A stretch of DNA of 64,000 nt from NCBI RefSeq assembly GCF_026626705.1, contig NZ_JAPNKC010000001.1:11804001-11868000 (forward strand), given 5' to 3'. Position numbers and translations under genes: made by a program. The DNA comes from Pyxidicoccus sp. MSG2 (GTDB lineage: Bacteria; Myxococcota; Myxococcia; Myxococcales; Myxococcaceae). The notes below the pieces were generated by a model that made no database searches, was not told the DNA's origin, and was given only the letters and a program-made list of their open reading frames with translations. This document shows, in pieces, positions 1 through 12,000 of this stretch; position 1 is the stretch's first letter, and each line of letters starts with the position of its first letter.

Positions 1-1
1 G

Positions 2-3000
2 CTGCTGGAGGCGGCCGTCGCCGCACCGGAGCAGCGCCTGGCCGACCTGCCGCTGCTGTCGTCCGGAGAGCGGCACCGGCTCCTGGTGGAGTGGAACGAC
101 ACCGCGGCGGACTACCCGCGCGACACACCGGTCCACGTGCAGCTCGCGGCGCGCGCGGCGCGAATGCCCGAGGCCGTGGCCCTTCGCTGGGACGGCGGGC
201 AGCTCACGTATGCCGGACTGATGGAGCAGGTGCGGGCCCTGTCCGTGCGGCTGCGGCGGCTCGGCGTGGGGCCCGAGGTCCGCGTGGGCCTGTGCGCCCT
301 GCGCTCGCCCGAGGTGGTGGTGGGACTCCTCGCCATCCTCGACGCCGGTGGCGCCTGGGTGCCGCTGGATCCGGATTCTCCGCGTGAGCGCCTCGCGCTC
401 ATGCTGGAGGATGCGCGCCCGGCGGTGCTGCTCACCCAGCGGGCCCTGCGCGACGCGCTGCCTCCGAGCGCCGCGCCGGTGGTGCTCCTCGATGAGGATG
501 CGCCTGCGTCGGAAGCCACGGCCGCTGGCGCACCGGCGCCGGTCGTCCTGGCGGACCATGCCGCCTACGTCCTCTTCACCTCGGGTTCCACGGGCCGGCC
601 CAAGGGCGTGCTCGTGTCCCACCGCGCGCTGGCGCGGCACACGGCGTGGTTCATCTCCGCACTGAAGCTGGGTGCGGAGGACCGGGTGTTGCAGAAGGCC
701 TTGCTGGGCTTCGACGCCTCCGTGCCGGAGGTGCTGGCGACGCTGGTGGCCGGCGCGCAGGTGGTGCTCGCGCCCGCCGAAGCGAACAGCGACTCGGGCG
801 TCCTGTTGGAGGCGCTGGAGCGCCTGCGGGTGACGGTGCTCCAGCTCGTGCCGTCGCAGCTCCGGGTCCTGCTGGACGAGGAGCACCTGGAGCGCGCCGC
901 GGCCCTGCGCGTGCTGGTCTCCGGAGGCGAGGGGCTGCCCGTGGACCTCGCCCGTCGGGTGAACGAGCGGCTGCCGTCCACCCGGCTCATCAATGCCTAT
1001 GGCCCCACCGAGACCACCGTCGACGCGACGGCGTGGCTCGGGGGCGCGCTGGGAGAGGGCCCCACCGCGCCCATCGGCCGGCCCATCGCCAACACGCAGG
1101 CGTACGTGCTGGACGCCGGCTGGCAACCCGTCCCGGAGGGCGTGCCCGGTGAGCTGTTCATCGGGGGCGACGGCCTGGCGCGCGGCTACGTGGGCAGGCC
1201 GGAGCTGACGGCCGAGCGCTTCGTGCCGGACGCCTTCGGTGCAGCACCCGGCGCCCGGCTGTACCGCACGGGAGACCGCGTGCGCTGGCACGTGGGCGGC
1301 TCCCTGGAGTTCCTGGGCCGCGTGGACGCCCAGGTGAAGGTGCGAGGCGTCCGCATCGAGCCGGCCGAGGTAGAGGCCGTGCTGGCGCAGCACCCCGAGG
1401 TGCGTGAGGCCATCGTCATTGCTCGGGAGGAGGCCTCCGGTGGCATGAGGCTGGTGGCGTACGCGGTGCTTCGGAGCGCGGCATCCTCCGCCGGTGGAGT
1501 CCCGGTGACGGTGGACCTGCGGACCTGGCTCGCCGGGCGCCTGCCGCCCGCGATGGTGCCGTCGGCCTGCGTGGTGCTGGAGTCCCTCCCGCTGCTTCCG
1601 AACGGGAAGGTGGACCGGAAGGCGCTGCCTTCGCCCGATGCGGAGATCTCTGAGCGCCAGTACGTCGCGCCGCGCACTCCGACGGAGGAATTGCTGGCCG
1701 GCTTCTTCAGCCGGGTGCTGGGTGTCGAGCGGGTTGGCGTCCACGACGGCTTCTTCGAGCTGGGTGGCCACTCGCTGCTGGCGACGCAGCTCGTCTCGCG
1801 GGTGCGGTCGACGTTCCGGGTGGAGCTGGCCCTGCGCGAGCTGTTCGAGGCGCCCACGGTGGCCGAGCTGGCCCGCCGTGTGGACCAGGCGCAGCGGCAG
1901 GGGCAGCACTCCCCGTTGCCCCGGCTGAAGGCCCTTCCCCGCACGCGCGAGCTGCCTCTGTCGTTCTCGCAGCAGCGACTGTGGTTCCTCGACCAGTTGC
2001 AGCCGGGGAGCGCGTTCTACAACGTGCCCTCCGTGGTCCGGCTGTCCGGACCGCTGGACGCCCGCGCGCTGGAGTGGAGCTTCGGGGAGCTGGTGCGCCG
2101 GCACGAGGTGCTGCGCACGACGTTCCGCGTGCAGGACGGCACCCCGGTGCAGGTCATCTCGCCGGAGCCGACGGTGGCCTTCCTGGCGGTGGACCTGGAG
2201 GCGCTGCCGGAGGCGGCCCGCGATGCGGAGACCTCGCGGTGGATTGAAGAGGAGGCGCAGCGTCCCTTCGACCTGGCCAGGGGGCCCCTGCTGAGGGCGA
2301 CGCTCCTGCGCCTGGACGCGCGGACGCACGTGCTGGTGCTGGTGATGCACCACATCGTCTCGGACGAGTGGTCCATGAACATCCTCGTGCGCGAGGTCGC
2401 GGAGGTCTACGAGGCGCTCGCCCACGAGCAGCGCCCGGCATTGCCGGAGCTGCCTCTCCAGTACGGGGACTACGCCCTGTGGCAACAGAACTGGCTGCGT
2501 GGAGAAGTGCTGGACGCGCAGCTTGCGTACTGGCGGACGCAGCTCGAAGGGGCGCCTCGGGCGCTGGAGCTGCCCACGGACAAGCCGCGTCCGGCGATGC
2601 AGACGTTCCGGGGGGCGATGAAGGGCACGCTGTGGCCCGAGACACTCTGGGGAGCGGTGAAGTCGCTGGCGCAGAAGGAAGGCGCCACGCCCTTCATGGT
2701 GTTGCTGGCGGCCTTCCAGACGGTGCTGTCACGCTACTCGGGACAGGAGGACGTGAGCGTGGGCGCGCCCATCGCGGGCCGCACACGTGAGGAGACCGAG
2801 CGACTCATCGGCTTCTTCGTCAACACGCTGGTGCTTCGGACGAAGCTCGGTGGCAACCCCACCTTCCGGCAGGTGCTCGCGCAGGTGCGTGAAGTGACGC
2901 TGGGGGCCTATGCCCACCAGGACGTGCCCTTCGAGAAGCTGGTGGAGGAGCTGCAGCCCGGGCGTGACCTGAGCCGCAGCCCGCTGTGCCAGGTGACTCT

Positions 3001-6000
3001 GACGCTGCAGAACACGCCGACGAAGGAGTTCCGGCTGCGAGAGCTGACGCTCCAGGGCCTGGACACGCAGGAGAAGACGTCGAAGTTCGACCTGTCGCTC
3101 CTGGTCGAAGAGGCACCGCAAGGGCTGGCGGTGGCGGTCAACTACAACAGCGACCTGTTCGAAGCCGCGACGATGGAGCGACTGCTGGGGCACCTGCGGG
3201 TGCTGCTGGAGTCGGCGGTGGCGAGCCCCGAGCAACGGCTGGTGGACCTGCCGCTGATGGGCAGGGAAGAGCGGCGGCGGGTGGAGGAGTGGAGTGGCAG
3301 GGCCGCCGGGTTCCCACGAGAGGCCGGGCTGCACGAGCTGTTCGAAGCACAGGTGCTGAGGACGCCGGACGCGGTGGCGGTGGAGTACGAAGGCCAGCGC
3401 CTGACGTACGCGGGGCTGAATCGCTGGGCCAACCAGCTTGCGCACCACCTGAGGGGAATGGGCGTGGGGCCCGAGGTGCGAGTGGGCCTGTGCGTGGAGC
3501 GCTCGCTGGAGCTGGTGGTGAGTGTGCTGGGCATCCTGAAGGCCGGTGGTGTGTACGTGCCGTTGGACGCCAGCTACCCGATGGAGCGCCTTTCCTGGAT
3601 GAAGCGCGAGGCCGGAGTCGCGCTCCTCGTGGCGCAGGAGAAGCTGGCGGATGAGGTCGCCGAAGGCAGCGAGCCCGTTTTCTGCGTGGACTCGCAGTGG
3701 GAAGCCCTCCTGAGCCAGCCGGAGGACAACCTGCCGGTGCGAGTGGGCGGAGAGAACCTGGCGTACGTCATGTTCACGTCGGGAAGCACGGGCCGACCGA
3801 GGGGCGTGGGCGTGCCGCACCGTGCGGTATCGCGGCTGGTGGTGGGGACGGACTTCGCGCGCTTCGGGCCGGAGGAGGTGTGGCTGCAGTTGGCGCCCAT
3901 CTCCTTCGACGCGTCGACGCTGGAGGTGTGGGGAGCGCTGCTGCACGGAGCGAAGCTGGTGGTGTATCCGGCGGGCGCGCCTTCGTTGGAGGAACTGGGC
4001 CGCAAACTGGGCGAGTCCGGCATCACGTCGCTGTGGCTGACGGCGGCGCTCTTCGAGCAGATGCAGGTGCGGCAGCCGGAGGCGCTGGCCCGGGTGAAGC
4101 AGGTGCTGGCCGGCGGTGACGTGCTGCCCGTGGGCCGGGTGAAGGAACGGCTGGCCTCCGGGCACGTGCTCATCAACGGGTACGGCCCGACGGAGAACAC
4201 GACGTTCTCCGCGTGCCACCGGATGGAGGGCCCGGAGGAGCTGGGTGCTTCGGTGCCCATCGGCCGTCCCATCACCAACACGTCGGCGTACGTGCTGGAC
4301 GAGGCGATGCAGCTGGTACCGCTGGGCGTGCCGGGCGAGCTGTACGTGGGAGGGGAAGGCCTGGCGGTAGGGTACGTGGGCCGGCCGGAGCTGACGGCGG
4401 AGCGCTTCGTGCCCAGTCCCTTCGGAGACGGCGCACGGCTGTACCGCACGGGCGACGTGGTGCGCTGGCGCGTGGACGGGACGTTGGAGTTCCTGGGCCG
4501 GCGCGACATGCAGGTGAAGGTGCGTGGCTTCCGCATCGAATTGGGCGAGGTGGAGGCGGCGCTGGGGCAGCACTCGGACGTCAACGAGGCCGTCGTCATC
4601 GCGAGGGAGGACGGCACCGAGGGCAAGCGCCTGGTGGCGTATGTGACGGCGAAGGAGGGCATGCAGCTGGAGCCCGCCAGACTGCGTACCCACCTGAAGC
4701 AGCGGCTGCCGGAGTACATGGTGCCGTCGGCGTACGTGGTGCTGGACGCGCTGCCGCTGACGCCGAACGGCAAGGTGGACCGCAAGGCCCTGCCCGCACC
4801 GGACATCCAGGACTCCAACCCGGAGACGTTCGAAGCTCCGCGGACGGAGGCCGAGAAGAAGCTGGCGGCCATCTTCGCGGAGGTGCTGAACGTCGAGCGG
4901 GTCGGCCTGCACGGGGACTTCTTCGAGCTGGGCGGCCACTCACTGCTCGCCACGCAGCTCGTCTCCCGGGTGCGAGAGGCCTTCAAGGTCGAACTGCCCC
5001 TGCGCGACGTCTTCGAAGCCTCCACGGTGGAGAAGCTCGCCGGGCGACTGGACGAGGGCACTCAGGAGACGAAGGGCGTCCGCGCACCGCACCTGAGGCG
5101 TGAGGCGCGAAGCGAGGCGCTACCGCTGTCGTTCGCGCAACAGCGGCTCTGGTTCCTGGATCAACTGGAGCCGGGCAGCGCGTTCTACAACGTGCCGTCG
5201 GTGGTGAGGCTGACGGGGACCCTGGACCTCCAGGCCCTGGAGAAGAGCTTCCGCGAGCTGGTGCGCCGGCACGAATCACTGCGAACCACCTTCCGCGCGG
5301 AAGCCGGTACTCCCGTGCAGGTCATCTCGATGGAGCCGGCTCCCGCCATCGCGCGGGAGGACCTGAGCCGGTTGCCGGAAACGGACCGCGGCACCGCGGC
5401 CGAGCGCTGGGTGGAAGAGGAAATCGAGCGTCCGTTCAACCTGGAAACAGGTCCGCTGCTGAGGACGACGCTGCTGAAGCTGTCGGAGCAGGAGCATCTG
5501 CTGGTGCTGGTGATGCACCACATCGTCTCGGACGGCTGGTCGATGGGCATCCTCGTGCGCGAGGTGGTGGCGCTCTACGACGCGTACGCACGGGGCCGGG
5601 AGCCAGCGCTTCCTTCGTTGGAGGTGCAGTACGCGGACTACGCGGTGTGGCAGCGCGATTGGCTGAAGGGCGAGGTGCTGGAAGCGCAGCTCGGCTACTG
5701 GCGCAAGCAGTTGCAGGGAGCCCCGCGGGCACTGGAGCTGCCGACGGACAAGCCGCGTCCAGCAGTGCAGAGCTTCCGGGGCGACCTGCAGTCGTTCGAG
5801 TGGCCCAGGGAGCTGTGGGAGTCGGTGAAGGCGCTGGCCCAACGGGAAGGAGCCACGCCCTTCATGGTGCTGCTGGCGGCCTTCCAGACGGTGCTGGGGA
5901 GGTACGCGGGTCAGGACGACGTGAGCGTGGGCACGGCCATCGCCAACCGGACGCGAGCGGAGACGGAGGGGCTGATTGGCTTCTTCGTCAACACGCTGGT

Positions 6001-9000
6001 GCTGAGGGCGAAGCTGGAGCCGAGGCAGAGCTTCCGCGAGCTGGTGAGGCAGGTGCGGGAGACGACGCTGGGCGCGTACGCGCACCAGGAGGTGCCGTTC
6101 GAGAGACTGGTGGAGGAGCTCCAGCCCGAGCGGGACATGAGCCGGGGCGCGCTCTTCCAGGTGATGTTCGTGCTGCAGAACGCGCCGGGCACGGCGGTGA
6201 GCCTGCAGGGGCTGAAGCTGGAGGGGGCCAGGTCGTCGTCGGGCAAGACGTCGAAGTTCGACCTCACGTTGGACATGGGCGAGACGGAGAAGGGCCTCTC
6301 CGGCGGACTCGAGTTCAACAGCGACCTGTTCGAGCCGGAGACGATGGAGCGACTGCTCGGGCACCTGCGGGTGCTGCTGGAGTCGGCGGTCGCACGTCCG
6401 GAGCAGCGGCTGATGGACCTGCCGCTGATGGATGAGAAGGAACGCCAGCGACTCGTAGGCAGGTGGAGCGGCAAGGCCACTGAATACCCGCGGGAGGAGT
6501 CCCTCGCGGAGCTGTTCGAAGCTCAGGTGCTGAAGACGCCCGTTGCGGTGGCGGTGGAGTACGAGGGGCAGCGGCTGACGTACAGCGAGCTGAACCGGCG
6601 AGCCAATCAACTGGCGCACCACCTGAGGGCAATGAGAGTGGGGCCCGAGGTACGGGTGGGCCTGTGCGTGGAGCGCTCGCTGGAGCTGGTGGTGAGCGTG
6701 CTGGGCATCCTGAAGGCTGGTGGTGTGTACGTGCCGCTGGACGCCAGCTATCCGTCGGAGCGTCTGGCGTGGATGAAGCGGGAGTCTGCTGTGGCGCTGC
6801 TGGTGACCCAGCAGAAGCTGCTGCCTTCCGTCCGTCAGGCCGACGACGAGCCAACGGTGTGCGTGGATACGGAGTGGCCCGTCATTGCTCGCCAGCCGGA
6901 GGGCAACCTGCCGGTGCGAGTGGGCGGAGAGAACCTGGCGTACGTGATGTTCACGTCGGGAAGCACGGGCCGACCGAAGGGCGTGGGGGTGCCGCACCGG
7001 GCAGTGTCGCGGCTGGTGCTGGGGACGGACTTCGCGCGCTTCGGGCCGGAGGAGGTGTGGCTGCAACTGGCACCCATCTCGTTCGACGCGTCGACGCTGG
7101 AGGTGTGGGGAGCGCTGCTGCACGGGGCGAAGCTGGTGGTGTACCCGGCGGGCGCGCCTTCGCTGGAGGAGCTGGGCCGGGCATTGAGTGCGTCCGGCAT
7201 CACGTCGCTGTGGCTGACGGCGGCGCTCTTCGAGCAGATGCAGGCGAGGCAGCCAGAGGCCCTGGCGGGAGTGAAGCAACTGCTGGCCGGTGGTGACGTG
7301 CTGCCCGTGGGCCGGGTGAAGGAGCGGCTCGCAGCTGGCGGAGTCCTCATCAACGGGTACGGCCCGACGGAGAACACGACGTTCTCCGCGTGCCACCGGA
7401 TGGAGGGCTCGGAGGAGTTGGGCGCTTCGGTGCCCATTGGCCGTCCCATCACCAACACGCAGGCGTACGTGCTGGACGAGGCGATGCAGCCCGTGCCGAC
7501 GGGCGTGCCGGGCGAGCTGTACGTGGGAGGAGAAGGACTGGCGGTAGGGTACGTGGGCCGGCCGGAGCTGACGGCGGAGCGCTTCGTGCCCAGTCCGTTT
7601 GGACATGGGGCTCGCCTGTACCGCACGGGCGACGTGGTGCGCTGGCGCGCGGATGGGGCGCTGGAGTTCCTGGGCCGGCGCGACACGCAGGTGAAGGTGC
7701 GTGGCTTCCGCATCGAGCTGGGGGAAGTGGAGACGGCGCTGGCGCAGCACTCGGGCGTCAGCGAGGCCGTCGTCATCGCGAGGGAGGACGGCACCGAGGG
7801 CAAGCGCCTGGTGGCGTATGTGACGGCGAAGGAGGGCGCGGAGCTGGAGGCCAGCGTTCTTCGTGCGCACGTGCAGCAGCGGCTGCCGGAGTACATGGTG
7901 CCGTCGGCGTACGTGGTGCTGGACGCGCTGCCGCTGACGCCGAACGGCAAGGTGGACCGCAAGGCCCTTCCTGATCCAAGGGCTGCCTTCAGTCCGGAAG
8001 GTGCCGGATACGAAGCGCCGCGCACTCCCGCGGAGGAGCTGCTCGCAGGGCTCTTCGCCCAGGTCCTCGGAGTCGAGCGTGTCGGCACGAAGGACAACTT
8101 CTTCGAGCTGGGCGGGCACTCCCTGCTGGCCACGCAGATCATCTCGCGGATTCGCGGTGCCTTCGGCATCGAGCTCCCGCTGCGTGCGCTCTTCGAGGCG
8201 CCCACCGTGGCGGCACTCGTCGAACGGACGGAGCGTGCGGTACGTGCAGGCTCCGCGCTGGTTGTTCCTCTCCTGAGACCGCGCGTGGAGCGCAATGCGG
8301 CCCCGCCGCTGTCGTTCGCTCAGCAGCGACTGTGGTTCCTGGACCGATTGGAGCCGGGAAGCGCCTTCTACAACGTGCCAACCGTGGTGCGTGCGGAGGG
8401 CACGCTGGACGTGAGCGTGCTCCAGCGGAGCTTCGAGGAATTGGTCCGTCGGCACGAGTCCCTGCGCACGACGTTCGGCGCCCGGGATGGAAGGCCCGTC
8501 CAGCTCATCGCCTCGGAGCCGCTGCTCGCCTTCGAGGTGAAGGACCTGGGCGCGGTACCCGTGGAAGGCCGCGAGCCAGAAGCCATGCGGCTCGTGGAGC
8601 ACGAGTCGCAACGGCCGTTCGACCTGGAGCACGGGCCGCTGTTGCGGATGACCCTGCTGAAGATGTCGGAGCACGAGCACGTGTTGGTGCTGGTGATGCA
8701 CCACATCGTCTCGGACGGCTGGTCGATGAACGTCCTCGTGCGCGAGATCGCCGCGCTCTACGAGGCGTTCTCGGAAGGCCGCTCGTCCCCGCTGCCGGAT
8801 CTGGCGGTGCAATACGCGGACTACGCGGTGTGGCAGCGCGAGTGGCTCCAGGGACAGGTGCTGGAGGCAAAGCTCGGGTACTGGAATCAGCAGCTCAAAG
8901 GGGCCACCCGGGCCCTGGAGTTGCCGACGGACCGTCCGCGTCCGGCGGTGCAGACCTTCCGAGGCGGGCACGTCGAGGTCCAGTGGCCGAAGCGTCTGTG

Positions 9001-12000
9001 GGACGGTGCGAAGACGCTGGCGCAGCGCGAGGGAGCAACGCCCTTCATGGTGTTGCTGGCGGCGTTCCAGACGGTGCTGTCGCGCTACTCGGGGCAGGAG
9101 GACGTGAGCGTGGGAGCGCCCATCGCGGGGCGCACGCAAGGGGCGACGGAAGGGCTGATTGGCTTCTTCGCCAACATGCTCGTGCTGCGCTCGAAGCTGT
9201 CATCTGACCAGAGCTTCCTGCAACTGCTGGGACAGGTGCGGGAGACAACGCTGGGGGCGTACGCGCACCAGGAGGTGCCGTTCGAGAAGCTGGTGGAGGA
9301 GCTGCAGCCGGAGCGGGATTTGAGCCGCAGTCCGCTGTTCCAGGTGACGCTGACGCTGCAGAACACGCCGACGACGGAAGTGAAGCTGCGTCAGGGGCTG
9401 AAGCTGTCGGGAGTGGAGTCGGAAGACAAGACGTCGAAGTTCGACCTGTCGTTGGTGGTGCAGGAGGTGCCCCAGGGAGTGGCGGCGGGGGTGAACTACA
9501 ACAGCGACCTCTTCGACGCGGCGACGATGGAGCGCCTGCTGCGTCACCTGGGGGTGCTGCTGGAGTCAGCGGTGGCGAGGCCCGAGCAGCGGCTGATGGA
9601 CCTGCCGCTGATGGACGAGGCGGAACGCCGGCAGCTGGGAGGGTGGAGCGGGAAGGCCGTGGAGTACCCGCGAGAGGCCTCGCTGGCGGAGCTGTTCGAA
9701 GCACAGGTGCAGCGGACGCCTGACGCGGTGGCAGTGGAGTATGCGGGCCAGCGGCTGACGTACGTGGAGCTGAACCGCCGGGCCAACCAGCTCGCGCACC
9801 ACTTGAGGGCAATGGGAGTGGGGCCCGAGGTGCGGGTGGGTCTGTGCGTGGAGCGCTCGCTGGAGCTGGTGGTGAGCGTGCTGGGCATCCTGAAGGCCGG
9901 TGGTGTGTACGTGCCGCTGGATGCCAGCTATCCACTGGAGCGCCTGTCCTGGATGAAGCGTGAGGCGGGTGTTGCAGTCCTCGTCGCCCAGGAAAAGCTG
10001 GCCGACGAGATTGCCGAAGGCAGCGAGCTGCTGGTGTGCGTCGATTCAGATTGGGACGCCATCGCTCGCCAGCCGGAAGGCAACCTGCCGGTGCGAGTGG
10101 GCGGTGAGAACCTGGCGTACGTGATGTTCACGTCGGGAAGCACGGGCCGACCAAAGGGCGTGGGAGTGCCGCACCGGGCGGTGTCGCGGCTGGTACTGGG
10201 AACGGACTTCGCGCACTTCGGACCGGAGGAAGTGTGGCTGCAGCTGGCACCCATTTCCTTCGATGCGTCGACGCTGGAGGTGTGGGGAGCGCTGCTGCAC
10301 GGAGCGAAGCTGGTGGTGTACCCGGCGGGCGCGCCTTCGCTGGAGGAGCTGGGACGCACGCTGGGAGAAGCGGGCATCACGTCACTGTGGCTGACGGCGG
10401 CGCTCTTCGAGCAGATGCAGGCGAGGCAGCCAGAGGCCCTGGCAGGAGTGAAGCAACTGCTGGCCGGTGGTGACGTGCTCCCGGTGGGTCGCGTCCGTGA
10501 GCGGCTGGCCTCTGGAAACGTGCTCATCAACGGGTACGGCCCGACGGAGAACACGACGTTCTCCGCGTGCCACCGGATGGAGGGCTCGGAGGAATTGGGC
10601 GCTTCGGTGCCCATTGGCCGTCCCATCACCAACACGCAGGTGTACGTGCTGGACGAGGCGATGCAGCCCGTGCCGACGGGCGTGCCGGGCGAGCTGTACG
10701 TGGGAGGAGAAGGACTGGCGGTAGGGTACGTGGGCCGGCCGGAGCTGACGGCGGAGCGCTTCGTGCCCAGTCCGTTTGGACATGGGGCTCGCCTGTACCG
10801 CACGGGCGACGTGGTGCGCTGGCGCGTGGACGGGACGCTGGAGTTCCTGGGCCGGCGAGACACGCAGGTGAAGGTGCGTGGCTTCCGCATCGAATTGGGC
10901 GAGGTGGAGACGGCGCTGGCGCAGCACTCGGGCGTCAGCGAGGCCGTCGTCATCGCGAGGGAGGACGGCACCGAGGGCAAGCGCCTGGTGGCGTACGTGA
11001 CGGCGAAGGAGGGTGCCGCCATCGACGCGGCCATCCTGCGCACGCACCTGAAGCAGCGACTGCCGGAGTACATGGTGCCGTCGGCGTACGTGGTGCTGGA
11101 CTGGCTGCCGCTGACGCCGAACGGCAAGGTGGACCGCAAGGCCCTGCCTACGCCAGACGCCCCGATGCAGGAAACGTTCGTCGCCCCACGCACGGAGACC
11201 GAGCAGAAGCTGGCGGCCATCTTCGTGGAGGTGCTCAACCTCGATCAGGTCGGCCTGCACGGGGACTTCTTCGAGCTGGGCGGCCACTCGCTGCTGGCCA
11301 CGCAGCTCGTCTCCCGGGTGCGCGAGGCCTTCCAGGTCGAGCTGCCCCTGCGCGACGTCTTTGAAGCCTCCACGGTGGAGAAGCTGGCCGCGCGCCTTGG
11401 CACCGAGCTGTCCACCGGGCCGGGCCTCCAGTCGCCGCCACTCAAGCGCGTTCCGCGCACCGGCCGCCTGCCGTTGTCCTTTGCACAGCAGCGGCTGTGG
11501 TTCCTGGATCAGCTCGAACCCGGGGGCAACTCCTACAACATCCCCGCCGCGGTGAAGCTGACCGGGACGTTGCACGTCGAAGCCCTGGAGCAGTCCCTCG
11601 AAGCGCTGGTCCGCCGTCACGAGTCGCTGCGCACGACCTTCCAGGAGCAGGGCGGCTCACCCGTGCAGGTCATCTCGCCCGAGGCGCACGTGCGCCTGGG
11701 AACCGAGGACCTCACCGGTGCACCCGAGGCCGAGCGGGCATCGGAAGCAGCGCGCATCTTCGCCGAGGAGGCCCAGCGCCCGTTCAACCTGGAACAGGGC
11801 CCGCTGCTGAGGGCGTTGCTGCTGAAGCTGTCAGAGCAGGAGCACGTGCTGGTGCTGGTGATGCACCACATCGTGTCCGACGGCTGGTCGATGGACATCC
11901 TCGTGCGCGAGGCAGGAGCCCTGTACGAATCGTGCTCACGGGGCCTGCCCTCGCCGCTGCCGGAGCTGCCGCTCCAGTACGCGGACTACGCGGTATGGCA

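Larger units (their letters stand above)
5101..11450 (+). repeat. Duplicated two-module block, copy 1 (modules 3-4)
   Basis: This block and the one at 17821-24165 match in order and subtype: C3/C7, A3/A7, PCP3/PCP7, C4/C8, A4/A8, PCP4/PCP8. The offset between copies is about 12.71 kb, which is four modules. Modules 2 and 6 also correspond, so the duplication unit was probably larger. Confidence 0.75.

Noticed and set aside
5276..9139. Open frame of 1,287 codons on the minus strand inside the NRPS
   Set aside because: The translation is a His/Arg/Leu/Gln-rich low-complexity string that mirrors the plus-strand codons; GC-rich third positions remove stops on the opposite strand. No ribosome site or known domain. 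Similar antisense frames at 2729-4939, 12545-15625 and 27605-30226 were rejected for the same reason.
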